The position numbers and the translations under genes are program-made. Of a stretch of 64,000 nt of DNA, positions 51,694 to 61,954 are shown piece after piece; positions within the stretch are counted from its first letter, which is position 1; the number at the start of each line of letters is the position of its first letter. The stretch spans positions 63,373 through 127,372 of the forward strand of contig NZ_LMLE01000001.1 of assembly GCF_001422545.1 (NCBI RefSeq). The letters run 5' to 3'. The notes under the pieces are model-generated. The model was not told the DNA's origin, did not search any database, and saw only the letters and a program-made list of their open reading frames with translations. Source of the DNA: Pedobacter sp. Leaf41. Lineage in GTDB: Bacteria > Bacteroidota > Bacteroidia > Sphingobacteriales > Sphingobacteriaceae.

Positions 51694-54222
51694 CTAAACT
51701 CTTCCCATCAGCGGATCGGTATAGGTTTCTTTGCCAGTTTCTATTCTTCCTGCAAATCGTTGCGAAAACGAAGCAAATGTGTTAGCAGTGATTTCAAAGT
51801 CGTACCAGCCGAAACTCGACTTCAAATCCAACACTATTGTGTCTTCACCATTGGCTGCAATCGTTTTCTTAATAATACCTTTTTTATAAGCAAGGTCGTT
51901 CACCTGGAAACTTATCGCCTTCGAACCTTCATTTTTTATTAGAAGCTTAATATTTCCTGTTGGCACTATGGTAAGGCGATTCAGCTCATGATTTGCCGAA
52001 ATGCTTAAAAGTGGATCGTTTGCTGTACCCAGAAACTCACGGAAAAATCCATTGGGTCCGTTTAAACGCAAGTGGTATTTTTCATCCTCAAACGCTTCCA
52101 ATGGCCAATTGTAAGTGAGTTCATCATCGGCTTTGACCGCGAAATTCCAATTTCTGCAAATTTGTTCCTGCTCACCAGCTTTGAATTTCGCTGGCGCATA
52201 CACCGTAAATGGTGCACCAACAGCAGTTTTGCCAAATAGCTTTGTGCTGGCCGACATTTTAATTCGGAAACTTTTTTTATCCGAAAGAAGTGCACCCTCA
52301 CTTGCCAATTGGTAAGGTAAAGCACAAGCCTTGCGAATGCCTTTTTCTTGCTGCGACATTACATTGGCAAAATTCGTGTTCAATTCTACATTTTTTAAGT
52401 CGGCATCTGTTACAGCTTTCGAAATTTTAGGTTCTTCCTTAAATTTTGCGTTGAATATGGTTTCAACAAAAGCATCGCGTTGTAAAAACGGTAATTTCTC
52501 TGAAGCCGCATCGAACGGAGTAAATGCAGAAGTCAGGTTTCCACAAATCGTTCTTCTCCATTCACTAATATTTTCAATGCGGATGTTCTTGTTGTATTTT
52601 CGGTTAACGAATTCTTCTAAAAATTGCAGCGTAGAGGTATGGTCAAAAACCTGCGAATTTACTTTGCCGCCTCTACTCCAGGGCGAAGCAATTAGCATCG
52701 GCACTCTAAAGCCTAAACCAATTGGTGCTTCTCTGGCTCCCTTTTCTGGTACTCCTTGTTTAAGCTCATTTGCCAAACGCACATGCTCCACTTCGGTATC
52801 AATGCCTTTAGAAACTTTTCCGGTTTCTGGTTTAGTGTTATCGGGAATGGAAAACGGAACAACATGATCGTAGTAGCCATCATTTTCATCATAAGTTACA
52901 ATGAATATGGTTTTCTTCCAAACTTCGGGGTTTTTGGTTAAGATGTCCATCACTTCCGATACTAACCAGGCACCATACCAAGGGGCGCTCGGGTGATCGG
53001 AGAAATTTTGCGGTCCGGCGAGCCAGGAAACAGTAGGTAATTTGCCACTGTTTACATCAGCTCTAAATTGATGTAAAACATCTCCTTTTGGAACAGTTAC
53101 TTCTCTTTCTTTGCCGTTATCGTCATATTTAATTGAAGAAATACTTCTATAATTAGCATCGTTCTTGTTTACCACAAAAGCCCGATAAAATAGACTTTTC
53201 TCCTCATCGGTTAACTTGGCAAAGTTTTTTTCATTCCATTTTTGTAAATCTGCAGTGGCATCATCCAATGCTTTCATTTTATTTTTTAAATCACTCTGGA
53301 TTTTTTTCGACGCAGCATCACTTGAGGGGCTTTCTTCTTGCAGTTTATTAATCTCTGCAGGTAGCGTATCGACCAGTTTTTGCAGGTTTTCTATATATTT
53401 ATCTTTAAACTTAACATTATAAGCTTTGAAAAACTCCAATAAGTTACAGCCGAAATTGGCCAGCCAAGCCCGTTCCTCACCTTTAAAACCGCCGCCGCAA
53501 CTGGTTTCATTTTGATAAAACTTCCAAGCAATTTTGTTCTCTTCCAGTAATTCAGGAAAGGTTTTCCATACATGTTTTCCGTAAGCGAAGTCATCGTTCC
53601 TGATGTTTGCTTTTAAAATGCCATTCTCCTCATGGGTGATTTTGCCTGTCCAGAAGAAAGACCTGTTTGGCGTAGTGCTCGTCATGCCCGAGCAGAAGTT
53701 TTGATCGCAAATGGTAAAAGCATCTGCCAAAGCGTAATTGAAAGGCAAATCTTCGCGTACATAGTGGCCTAAAGTGAGCGGCATGTGTGCGTAGTTTTTA
53801 TTGCCTGGCTTTTTGGCAATTAACCATTTATCGTATTTGCCTTCATTATAGGCGTCAACCTGACTGGCTCTTGAATGTGGCAATGAGCCCATCCAGGTTA
53901 CCTTGGTATCTTTAATATTTAAACGAAATGGGGCATAAGTATTGCCCACAGCATCAGTTTGAAACCAAACTGGCTTTTGGTTGGGTAATGTAACCGCTCT
54001 CGGATCGTTAAAACCGCGAACACCTTGTAAACTTCCAAATGTATGGTCGAAAGATCTATTTTCCTGCATTAGAATCACCACATGCTCAGCATCTAGAAAT
54101 GTACTTCCCGGAGCCGGATCGATTGCAAATGCTTTTTGAATTGATGAAGGCATAACGGATGCTAATCCTGTTGCGCCTGAAAGCAGTAAAGATTTACGGA
54201 GAAATTCTCTTCTGGTATCCAT
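51694..54222 (-). CDS. Phosphocholine-specific phospholipase C, Tat-exported
   Basis: 842 residues of the bacterial acid-phosphatase-like phospholipase C family (PlcN/PlcH type), which cleaves phosphatidylcholine. A twin-arginine signal (TRREFLRKSLLLSGATGLAS, 20 residues) directs folded export. The catalytic region begins EHVVILMQENRSFDHTFGSL (20 residues); further family stretches are CSGMTSTTPNRSFFWTG, WLAGPQNFSDHPSAPWYGAW and IFIVTYDENDGYYDHVVPF. Two C-terminal DUF756-type domains follow (about 640-840). It is a single gene. Two TatA-like subunits are encoded 3 kb to the right. Confidence 0.93.
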   Translation of the reverse strand: MDTRREFLRKSLLLSGATGLASVMPSSIQKAFAIDPAPGSTFLDAEHVVILMQENRSFDHTFGSLQGVRGFNDPRAVTLPNQKPVWFQTDAVGNTYAPFRLNIKDTKVTWMGSLPHSRASQVDAYNEGKYDKWLIAKKPGNKNYAHMPLTLGHYVREDLPFNYALADAFTICDQNFCSGMTSTTPNRSFFWTGKITHEENGILKANIRNDDFAYGKHVWKTFPELLEENKIAWKFYQNETSCGGGFKGEERAWLANFGCNLLEFFKAYNVKFKDKYIENLQKLVDTLPAEINKLQEESPSSDAASKKIQSDLKNKMKALDDATADLQKWNEKNFAKLTDEEKSLFYRAFVVNKNDANYRSISSIKYDDNGKEREVTVPKGDVLHQFRADVNSGKLPTVSWLAGPQNFSDHPSAPWYGAWLVSEVMDILTKNPEVWKKTIFIVTYDENDGYYDHVVPFSIPDNTKPETGKVSKGIDTEVEHVRLANELKQGVPEKGAREAPIGLGFRVPMLIASPWSRGGKVNSQVFDHTSTLQFLEEFVNRKYNKNIRIENISEWRRTICGNLTSAFTPFDAASEKLPFLQRDAFVETIFNAKFKEEPKISKAVTDADLKNVELNTNFANVMSQQEKGIRKACALPYQLASEGALLSDKKSFRIKMSASTKLFGKTAVGAPFTVYAPAKFKAGEQEQICRNWNFAVKADDELTYNWPLEAFEDEKYHLRLNGPNGFFREFLGTANDPLLSISANHELNRLTIVPTGNIKLLIKNEGSKAISFQVNDLAYKKGIIKKTIAANGEDTIVLDLKSSFGWYDFEITANTFASFSQRFAGRIETGKETYTDPLMGRV

Positions 54223-54340
54223 GATATGTTAAAATAATTTTAAGCAAATTAAAGTTATCTTAACATTATGTAAATAAAGAGAAAGTTAATTATATGTGAA
54301 TCGATGATAATGTTACAGAGATGTTTCGTTTATAATTTAA

Positions 54341-55744
54341 CTAGCCCTTGCTGATCTTCAAAACCATCCCAGCCTGTAAACCAGCTTTGCTGAGTTTATT
54401 ATCACGCCTAATGCTTTGCACCGTTGCTCCGTTAAACTTTTCAGCAATCTCTGATAAGGTATCACCGGTTTTCACCTTGTAACTTGAATAAGAAACAGGT
54501 GCTTTAAGCTGAACACGATTTTTGGCGAACACTTTGAGCCTTTGACCAGGAACGATAGTTTTACTTTTTAAACCGTTCCATACTCTTAAATCCTGCACCT
54601 CTACGCCATATTTATTGGCAACTGCTGTAAGCGTTTGACCTGCGGAAACTTTGTGGTATAACACCGTATTTGATGAAAAAGGTTTAACGGCCTTTTTACG
54701 CAAATCTCTTACATCATCCGTACTGGCTTGCACCACTTGCATGCTGATATCCAAATCGGTGTTGTACAAAACTTCATAGACATTGGCATAATCAATATCC
54801 CTAAGCTTAGGCATTATTATGCGCTTGGGCTCCTCTTCCGTACCATTTACAATTTTCTTTTTGTACGCTGGGTTTAAGGCAAAAAGCGAGGTTTCATCAA
54901 CATTCAGAGCTTGCGCCAAGCTACTTAAGGAAACAAACCGACTCGTTTGAACGGTATCGGTTTTCAGAAACATGTTGCAAGCCTGAGCATTAATTTGGTG
55001 ATGCTTCGCATAATTCATCACGTAAACTGCAGCTATAAATGCTGGCACATAATTTCTGGTTTCTTTTGGCAGGAATTGTCTGATTTCCCAAAAATCTCTT
55101 GAGTTTGCTTTAATCATGGCTCGGGTTACATTCCCCTTGCCGCAATTGTAAGCCGCAATGGCTAAAAGCCAGTCTCCGAGTTCTTCGTATGCATCTCTAA
55201 AATATTGTGCTGCAGCATAGCTGGCTTGGATGGGGTCTTTTCGCTCATCGACAAAATTATCCATTTTTAAACCGTATGCTTTTCCAGTACCGAACATAAA
55301 TTGCCAAATGCCAGTGGCGCCCACTCTTGAAATGGCATGTGGATTCATCTGTGATTCTACAATGGTGAGGTATTTTATTTCCTGCGGAATTTCAAAATCC
55401 TTTAAGGCCTTTTCAAAAATTGGAAAATAGTAGTTGGATAGTCCCATCATTTTGCCAAACATATCTTTACGTTTAGCATAAATATCGATGTATTGCTGTA
55501 CGTATTCGTTATAAGGAAGTGGTACGGTTTTAACAATAGAATCTAACCTGAGCTTGTAAATATAGTTTTGCCCCATCAACAATGTGTTTTCGTATATGGA
55601 GGGAACAGCTACGGTATCTGTATTGATTAAGATATTGTTTTGCTTCTTAGGGATGCTATCTAATTTTAATACTTGCTGCGCAAATGTTGGGAAGATAAAT
55701 GCTGGAAGACAAAGAAGAGATGCAAAAAGTAATTTTTTAATCAT
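54341..55744 (-). CDS. Membrane-bound lytic transglycosylase D-like, with LysM repeats
   Basis: 467 residues. Signal peptide (to about 22), then a lysozyme-like SLT domain with catalytic Glu130 in YLTIVESQMNPHAISRVGAT (20 residues) and GIWQFMFGTGKAYGL, NCGKGNVTRAM. The C-terminus carries two LysM peptidoglycan-binding units (VSAGQTLTAVANKYGVEVQD; YKVKTGDTLSEIAEKFNGAT). It cleaves glycan strands in the periplasm. Length is like MltD. It is transcribed alone to the left of gatA. Confidence 0.93.
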   Translation of the reverse strand: MIKKLLFASLLCLPAFIFPTFAQQVLKLDSIPKKQNNILINTDTVAVPSIYENTLLMGQNYIYKLRLDSIVKTVPLPYNEYVQQYIDIYAKRKDMFGKMMGLSNYYFPIFEKALKDFEIPQEIKYLTIVESQMNPHAISRVGATGIWQFMFGTGKAYGLKMDNFVDERKDPIQASYAAAQYFRDAYEELGDWLLAIAAYNCGKGNVTRAMIKANSRDFWEIRQFLPKETRNYVPAFIAAVYVMNYAKHHQINAQACNMFLKTDTVQTSRFVSLSSLAQALNVDETSLFALNPAYKKKIVNGTEEEPKRIIMPKLRDIDYANVYEVLYNTDLDISMQVVQASTDDVRDLRKKAVKPFSSNTVLYHKVSAGQTLTAVANKYGVEVQDLRVWNGLKSKTIVPGQRLKVFAKNRVQLKAPVSYSSYKVKTGDTLSEIAEKFNGATVQSIRRDNKLSKAGLQAGMVLKISKG

Positions 55745-55914
55745 GGGCTATTGGTTTATTCAGCATTGATAATAGTTAAAAACCAATGCCTGTTCTAGCG
55801 AGGTGATACTGCCCGCCAGAAATTAACAATACCATTGCTTAAATTTAATTACAAGCCTTTTACCTAAACTGTAATTGCAATGATCAATTCTAAAATCGAA
55901 TATTCGACTTGAAC

Positions 55915-57336
55915 TTAATTGGATAAAAATGCCTTAGAGAAAGCCAAAAGTTTAGCTTCATCAAAATGTTTGGCTATAAATTGAATACTTAACGGCAAAC
56001 CTGCGTTATTATTGCCTAAAGGTAGAGCAATTGCTGGGTTGCCACTTAACGAAGGCAAAACTGTAAAAATATCTGCCATATACATTACCAACGCATCTTG
56101 TACATTGTCTCCAATTTCGAAGGCTGCGGTTGGGGCAACTGGCGATAAAATTAAATCATATTCTTCAAACAGAATATCCAATTTTTCTCTAATTAACCTG
56201 CGGACTTGCTGCGCTTTTTGATAATAAGCATCATAGTAACCGGCACTTAAAACGAACGTCCCTAATAGAATTCGTTTCTTAACTTCTTCGCCAAAACCTT
56301 CAGCCCTAGACAATTTATAAAGTTCGGTTAATGATTTTGCTTCCGTATTGCGGTGACCATAATGAACGCCATCATAACGAGAAAGGTTGGATGAGGCTTC
56401 TGCTGTGGTTAAAATGTAATAGGCAGGAACAAGATAATCGAGAAGATCAAATGAAACATAATCCACTGTATGGCCTTGCGCTTTTAAATCTTCAATTGAA
56501 CTTAATATTGCCGATTTAATTTCCGGATCAAGTGCATCGCTCTCAATGGTTTCTTTTAAAACAGCTATTTTTTGTTTTCTACTATCCGATAAATGAGCTG
56601 GATAATCGGGTACTTCAAGCGGAGAAACAGTCGAATCGTATTCATCTGCACCCGCTAATACTTCTAATAATAGCGCTGAATCTTCAACAGAAGAGGTTAT
56701 TGGTCCAACCTGATCGAAAGAGGATGCATAAGCAATAACACCATATCGGGAAATTCTACCGTAGGTTGGTTTCAATCCAATTTGGCCACAAAAGGCTGCG
56801 GGCTGACGTACAGAACCGCCTGTGTCGGTACCCAACGCCGCTAAACACATATCGGCCTGAACAGCAACAGCCGAACCGCCAGATGAACCTCCTGGAACCA
56901 ATTCAGGATTGGCAGCGTTTTTCGCAGGTCCGAAATAGGAAGTCTCATTAGATCCACCCATGGCAAATTCATCGCAATTTAAACGTCCTATAATTACGGC
57001 GTCTTCTTGTAATAATCTTTGAACAACAGTGGCCGAATATGGAGATACGAAACCATCGAGCATTTTTGACGATGCAGTAACGACGTGGTCTTTATAACAG
57101 ATATTATCTTTTATTCCAATTACCATTCCAGCAAGTTTTCCTGCTGTTCCATTTTCGATCTTCTGTTGTACCGCTTTTGCCTGAACTTCTGCCGAATAAA
57201 AAAACACCTCGTTGAATGCATTGAGGTGTTCATTTTCATTAATTTGCTTAAAATAATAAGCCAATAAATCGGTTAAAGTTAATTGCTTCTGCGAAATGAG
57301 CGTTTGGATCTCTTTAAGAGAGCTGTATTTCTTCAA
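55915..57336 (-). CDS. gatA: Asp/Glu-tRNA amidotransferase subunit A
   Basis: 473 residues of the GatA amidase, which makes ammonia from glutamine for Gln-tRNA and Asn-tRNA formation. The catalytic triad is Lys76 (GIKDNIC), Ser151 (GGSSGGSAVAV) and Ser175 (GTDTGGSVRQPAAFCG). Spacing agrees with known GatA. No gatB or gatC is adjacent; instead it ends a leftward run with two tatA genes and the envC-like gene, 18 bases from tatA. Confidence 0.96.
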   Translation of the reverse strand: MKKYSSLKEIQTLISQKQLTLTDLLAYYFKQINENEHLNAFNEVFFYSAEVQAKAVQQKIENGTAGKLAGMVIGIKDNICYKDHVVTASSKMLDGFVSPYSATVVQRLLQEDAVIIGRLNCDEFAMGGSNETSYFGPAKNAANPELVPGGSSGGSAVAVQADMCLAALGTDTGGSVRQPAAFCGQIGLKPTYGRISRYGVIAYASSFDQVGPITSSVEDSALLLEVLAGADEYDSTVSPLEVPDYPAHLSDSRKQKIAVLKETIESDALDPEIKSAILSSIEDLKAQGHTVDYVSFDLLDYLVPAYYILTTAEASSNLSRYDGVHYGHRNTEAKSLTELYKLSRAEGFGEEVKKRILLGTFVLSAGYYDAYYQKAQQVRRLIREKLDILFEEYDLILSPVAPTAAFEIGDNVQDALVMYMADIFTVLPSLSGNPAIALPLGNNNAGLPLSIQFIAKHFDEAKLLAFSKAFLSN

Positions 57337-57354
57337 AACTTAACTTTTTTTCAA

Positions 57355-57555
57355 TTAAATAGTTTTATCACGGTTAGATGGATCTACTTGTTCTCCGTCA
57401 ACGCCATCTTTACCATCTTTAAATTCTTTAACACCTTTTCCTAACCCTCTCATCAGTTCAGGAATTTTTTTACCACCAAACAATAACAAAACCACTACCG
57501 CGATAATGATAATTTCTGGTGTTCCAAGCATTGCTGCTATTGTTGTATTTAACAT
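57355..57555 (-). CDS. tatA: Sec-independent translocase subunit TatA/E
   Basis: 66 residues: one short membrane helix ([17 protein letters not shown]), the [16 protein letters not shown] hinge and amphipathic helix, and an acidic tail. It forms the pore-making part of the Tat system that exports folded proteins, such as the phospholipase above. It is 11 bases from a second TatA-like gene. Confidence 0.93.
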   Translation of the reverse strand: MLNTTIAAMLGTPEIIIIAVVVLLLFGGKKIPELMRGLGKGVKEFKDGKDGVDGEQVDPSNRDKTI

Positions 57556-57566
57556 AACTTTTTTGT

Positions 57567-57932
57567 TTAAGCTTTTTGATTGTCAGTTACTGTTTCATCA
57601 ATGGGATTAACTGAAGGATGATTTTTCGTCAAATTCGGACCCGCTTTTTCCTCTTCAGGAGTTTCATCTGTTGGATGATGGCGTTGGTTATTATTGTTGG
57701 CAACGGTTTCTTCCGCTTCCTCTTTATCCAGGTCCATTGCGTTTATATTTCTATGAATTTCACGCTTAACACCATCCGATGCATCTTTAAACTCTCTGAT
57801 TCCTTTCCCCAATCCTCTTGCCAGTTCGGGTAATTTTTTACCTCCAAATAACAAAAGAACCACCACTAAAATGAGTATGATCTCTGATCCACCCATGTTT
57901 AAAAACTCTAATAACGTGCCTTGATACATCAC
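57567..57932 (-). CDS. TatA/TatB-like translocase subunit with long charged tail
   Basis: 121 residues. The helix and [20 protein letters not shown] repeat the neighbour's core, but the C-terminal 70 residues are hydrophilic and His/Asn/Glu-rich ([20 protein letters not shown], 20 residues). This may play the TatB role, or be a second TatA; the sequence cannot decide. A second ATG 12 codons in is an alternative start. Probably a duplication of the adjacent gene. Confidence 0.88.
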   Translation of the reverse strand: MMYQGTLLEFLNMGGSEIILILVVVLLLFGGKKLPELARGLGKGIREFKDASDGVKREIHRNINAMDLDKEEAEETVANNNNQRHHPTDETPEEEKAGPNLTKNHPSVNPIDETVTDNQKA

Positions 57933-57975
57933 TAATCTATTTTATACAAATATATACAATTTATAACTGTCTTCT

Positions 57976-59280
57976 TTACTTACTAATCCAGGCCTCTGGA
58001 TTTAATACACTATTGCCTCGTCTAACTTGGAACTTCAAAATTGCGTCATCACCGGTATTGGCCACCACTCCAATAGTTTGCTTGGTGTCAACATTATTTC
58101 CAGTACTAACGGATACATTTCTCAAATTTTGGTAAACAGTAATATATTCACCGTGCATGATAATCACAACTCCTCGACCTTGAATGTACTGAACCAATAA
58201 AACTTTCCCAGCGAAAACTGCCCTTACTGCAGCGCCATCGGCAGTGGTAATATCAATACCATCGTTGGTGTACGATGCTTGATCCACCTTATGCAAACCA
58301 AAACGTTCTGTAACAGTACCTGTTGCAACAGGCCATGGCAGTCGCCCCCTATTTCCTTCAAAACCTGCTGACAAACGAGCAGCTTCTGGCGTTGCCGTTA
58401 AGGCCTCGCTGGTTGTTTTTTCTTTCACTGCAGGTGCTTTAGTTGCGGCTGGCGCAGGTCTATTTTCCGCCCGTGCCTTATCCGCAGCCGCTTTTTCTTC
58501 TGCTGCACGTTTAGCAGCAGCTATTCTCGCTTCTTCTGCGGCCTTTCTTTTGGCAGCTTCAATTGCCCGTTGAATGGCTGCACTAATGGCGGCATCAATT
58601 TGCTTTTGCTGCCTTCTTCTCGAAGCAATGTCCTGCGCAAATTGCTTTTCTTGTTTACTTAATTTCCCAAGTACGGCAGATTGTTGGCTTTTATCTTTGC
58701 CTAAACGTTCTCTCTCTTTTTCCTGTTCTTTCAGGAGCTCACTTTTCTCTCTTAAAGTTTTATCCAAAACTCTGATCTTTCCATTAAGATCTTGTTGCGT
58801 ATTTTCAATATATCCAGCCTGTTTTTTACGGTATTGACTGAATTGTTGTAAATATTTAATGCGTTTGTAAGCTTGATTGAAATCTTTCGCGGCAAAAATG
58901 AACATCATTTTATCATACGAATTTCTATTCCTTTGCGCAAAACGAATCATGCCTGCATACTCTTTTTTAAGATCGCCTAATTGACTTTGTAAAGTATGTA
59001 CGGTATTTGTGTTCTGAGAGATTTGATTATCTAGGTTTTTAATTTCAGAGTTAATTGTTCCTATTTTCTCTTGACGCAGCCGAATTTGCGCATTAATGCC
59101 ATTTATTTGCTGCAGCGTTAGCTTTTTACCGCTTGCAGTTTTGTTTAGATTTTTTTGGAGCTGTTCAATTTCACGCTGTATAGCTTCTTTTTTCCTTCTT
59201 AATTGACTTTCAGTTTGCGCAAGCGCAGAAAAGGCAAAACCGCTTAATAACAGAATAAATACGAGTTTGTGTAGCTTCAT
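57976..59280 (-). CDS. EnvC-like murein hydrolase activator
   Basis: 434 residues. Signal peptide (ending SALAQ), long coiled coil (about 25-250, Gln/Lys/Glu-rich), an Ala-rich linker and a C-terminal LytM/M23 domain. The zinc ligands of active M23 peptidases are missing: the first His is Asn in TNDGIDIT and the HLHFE motif reads ILKFQ. This is the pattern of EnvC/NlpD-type proteins that activate amidases rather than cut peptidoglycan. It heads the run with the two tatA genes and gatA. Confidence 0.9.
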   Translation of the reverse strand: MKLHKLVFILLLSGFAFSALAQTESQLRRKKEAIQREIEQLQKNLNKTASGKKLTLQQINGINAQIRLRQEKIGTINSEIKNLDNQISQNTNTVHTLQSQLGDLKKEYAGMIRFAQRNRNSYDKMMFIFAAKDFNQAYKRIKYLQQFSQYRKKQAGYIENTQQDLNGKIRVLDKTLREKSELLKEQEKERERLGKDKSQQSAVLGKLSKQEKQFAQDIASRRRQQKQIDAAISAAIQRAIEAAKRKAAEEARIAAAKRAAEEKAAADKARAENRPAPAATKAPAVKEKTTSEALTATPEAARLSAGFEGNRGRLPWPVATGTVTERFGLHKVDQASYTNDGIDITTADGAAVRAVFAGKVLLVQYIQGRGVVIIMHGEYITVYQNLRNVSVSTGNNVDTKQTIGVVANTGDDAILKFQVRRGNSVLNPEAWISK

Positions 59281-59401
59281 TGAGCCAAAAGTATAAAAAT
59301 TTTATAGGAAAATACATTAAAATTGAGATACTTAAACCATTAAAATGGCGCATTTAACGATCTTCACTTATTCTTCATTGAATTTTGGATCGCTCCAAAT
59401 C

Positions 59402-60193
59402 CTATTTAATAACTGTATATCTCTTTGGAACACTAAACGGAAAATCAACTGGAACATTGCCATCAATTTTCACATATTGTAAATCGATGTTGATTTTTTT
59501 CGCACCCGATAAGGTATTGATTTGAAGTGCACTTGGGAAAAGAGATTCGTTCAGTTTTTGGTAGTCGGTATAGTTAACTTTTAGTGCCTGTCCATTTTTC
59601 GAATCATTTAAATTCGTTTCAGAAACCTTCAAAAGGGTATTAAAAAGCAGCCGGTAATCAAGTTCTTGTTTTCTGCCGGAAACTACCCAAACGCCATTTT
59701 CTTGTTTAACATCCGATTGCGGCGTCAAAAATTCGCCCATGGCATTTCCTGTTAAGATGCTTTGAAGCGTATTAAAATTAACTTGTTTGTTGGTAAAAGT
59801 GTAAATATAGCTGAAAGGCTTTTTAATATACTCACTCTTTAGCCTGTTCATAATTTTGATGCTATCTGGCGTAATTAATGCCCTTGCAACTTCTGCTAAT
59901 CCACCTAAAGCAGTAATGCTTACCCAAATGGTTTCCTTGTCTTTCATTTTAAAGTTCATGGTTACATCGTTTGCATCGCCAGAGATGTTTAATGTTGCCT
60001 TTGCTTTTAAGGAAATTGTATTAAATTTTAGCTGTTTATCGCTGATGGCCGATAAAGCTTCCGCTTTGGTATTGTCAGCAGGAGTTTCTACTGGCTTTGT
60101 GGGTGCTGTAATAATTTCTTTCTTAGGCTTACAAGCCGTTGCAAAACAAATTGTACTTATGATAAGTGCGCTATTTAAAATATTTCTTTTCAT
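59402..60193 (-). CDS. DUF4292 lipoprotein
   Basis: 263 residues. Lipobox Cys21 (CFATACKPKK) after the signal peptide; then a Pro/Thr linker and a LolA/LolB-like beta domain (FNTISLKAKATLNISGDAND, 20 residues; IMNRLKSEYIKKPFSYIY). The family is common beside EnvC and TPR genes in Bacteroidota and is probably an outer-membrane envelope factor. It overlaps the TPR gene by 23 bases, so both are coupled. Confidence 0.88.
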   Translation of the reverse strand: MKRNILNSALIISTICFATACKPKKEIITAPTKPVETPADNTKAEALSAISDKQLKFNTISLKAKATLNISGDANDVTMNFKMKDKETIWVSITALGGLAEVARALITPDSIKIMNRLKSEYIKKPFSYIYTFTNKQVNFNTLQSILTGNAMGEFLTPQSDVKQENGVWVVSGRKQELDYRLLFNTLLKVSETNLNDSKNGQALKVNYTDYQKLNESLFPSALQINTLSGAKKINIDLQYVKIDGNVPVDFPFSVPKRYTVIK

Positions 60194-61865
60194 TAATTTT
60201 TTTGATTAGAACTTCACTTGCATTTCCGGCATCTTTTGCCTTTTGCCATTGTACTAAAGCCGCATCTTTTTCGCCCTTCATAAACAAGATATCTCCGTAA
60301 TGCTCCAAGTAAACACTATTCTTATCTGTATTGTTTTGCAGGGCTTTTTCGATCCAGGTTTTTGCCAGATCATACTTTTGCTGCTTAAATAAGATAAAGG
60401 CATAAGTATCTGCAACCGATGAATTTGTGGGCATTGCATTGGCGGCAGTTTCTGCATACAGCGCCGCTTTTGATAGGTCATCATTTTTTAATGCCAGGTA
60501 ATAGGCATAATTATTCATGATGAGGTAATTATCAGGCTCTGTAGCAATCGCTTTTTCAAAAGCTATTTTTGCCTGATTAAAATTGTTTTGGCTGATGTGG
60601 ATATCACCCTGAAGCGCATAAGATTGTGCTTGCAAACTCTTGTTGTCTACATCAAGCTGTAATGCCGTTTTGAGATTGTTCAAAGCAGCTTCGAACTTTC
60701 CTGTTTTATACAAGGCATAAGCGATGTAATAATACAAACTGGCTTGGTTTGGATAAATGGTTAATGCTTCATCACCCACTTTTACTGCTTCAGCATAGTG
60801 CCCAATTAGGGATTGAATATTAATCACCTGTTCCCAAACAGCATAAATTTGTTCATTCAGCTTCAAAGCTTCCTGGTATTGAACCAGTGCCTCTCTCAAC
60901 TTATTTTGTTGATATAGTACATCGCCATATAAAGCTAATGCTTTGGCATCTTTTGGATTTTGTTCAGCAACAATTTTGGTTAAATCTGTCAGGCTTTTCG
61001 CTACAATCGGCTCATTTATTTTTTGAAAAAGTGCAGATACAATTTTTACTTTCTCTGTTAAGGGCATATCGGCACTACCGAAAGCCAATTTCAGAGATGA
61101 AAAAGCGGCCTCATCATTCTTTTGCTTGCGATAAATATCAGCCAGGGCTAGGTTAACTTCGAAATTTTCAGGCGCTAATTGATGGGCTTTCAATAAAACT
61201 TTCAATGCTTCCAGATCATTGCCTTTTTGCAGTAAGAGGCCCGCAGCATAGAGGTAGTTTTTTACATCAGCTTGGTTACCTTCCAACAGCTTAACAATAT
61301 CACTTTCAGAGGTATTTCCGTTTGATTGTACTCTTCTTCTGGCAGTGATCAGATCTCTTGATTCTCCAAATTTTGTTTCAATTTGATCGTAAATTTTCTT
61401 AGCATCCTCTTTTTTATTGGATAAATAGAGTGCATTTGCTTTATCGAAATAATAGGCATCGTTTTCGGGGTCGAGGCGAATCAATTGCGAAAATACCTCG
61501 ACCAATTCGGGCATTTTGTTGCTGCGTTTATAAACCTCGCCCAAGGTGCGGTAATACCATGGATTATTGCCATTTAACTTGATGGCTTGTTTAATATTCT
61601 GTTCTGCCTCGGCTAATTTATCCAAACGAATATTGGCATTGGCCAATTCAAAATAGGCAGCATGGTTGTTCGCATCTAAACCAACAAGCTTGTTGAAATT
61701 AGTGACAGCGAGCGAATAGTTATCCGACATTTTTTCTCGTAAACCGGCAAAAAACAATTGCTTTACAGCATTGCTATCTCTTGCCGCATTAGATACAACA
61801 GGCATCTGCCCAAAAGCATTTAAGTTTAAAATGATCGCCGCAACAAAAAGATATGTTTTATTCAT
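60171..61865 (-). CDS. Secreted TPR protein
   Basis: 564 residues. Signal peptide (to about 19) followed by at least eleven TPR units (for example HAAYFELANANIRLDKLAEA and DAKALALYGDVLYQQNKLRE). It is a periplasmic or outer-membrane-associated scaffold; its coupling by overlap to the DUF4292 lipoprotein, and position next to dut and a flippase, suggest a role in envelope assembly. Partner unknown. Confidence 0.88.
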   Translation of the reverse strand: MNKTYLFVAAIILNLNAFGQMPVVSNAARDSNAVKQLFFAGLREKMSDNYSLAVTNFNKLVGLDANNHAAYFELANANIRLDKLAEAEQNIKQAIKLNGNNPWYYRTLGEVYKRSNKMPELVEVFSQLIRLDPENDAYYFDKANALYLSNKKEDAKKIYDQIETKFGESRDLITARRRVQSNGNTSESDIVKLLEGNQADVKNYLYAAGLLLQKGNDLEALKVLLKAHQLAPENFEVNLALADIYRKQKNDEAAFSSLKLAFGSADMPLTEKVKIVSALFQKINEPIVAKSLTDLTKIVAEQNPKDAKALALYGDVLYQQNKLREALVQYQEALKLNEQIYAVWEQVINIQSLIGHYAEAVKVGDEALTIYPNQASLYYYIAYALYKTGKFEAALNNLKTALQLDVDNKSLQAQSYALQGDIHISQNNFNQAKIAFEKAIATEPDNYLIMNNYAYYLALKNDDLSKAALYAETAANAMPTNSSVADTYAFILFKQQKYDLAKTWIEKALQNNTDKNSVYLEHYGDILFMKGEKDAALVQWQKAKDAGNASEVLIKKINEKKYFK

Positions 61866-61877
61866 AAAATTGAATTT

Positions 61878-61930
61878 TGAGTGAATGAATTTTGAATGAG
61901 TGAATGTTCAGCTAAACTCTGATTCACTCA
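61878..61930. repeat. TGAGTGAAT direct and inverted repeats
   Basis: TGAGTGAAT at 61878-61886 and 61897-61905, with the complement ATTCACTCA at 61922-61930, between dut and the TPR gene. The second and third can form a 9-bp hairpin. Probably low-complexity intergenic filler. Confidence 0.5.
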
Positions 61931-61954
61931 ATCAATCATCCTCTAATTCCATCA

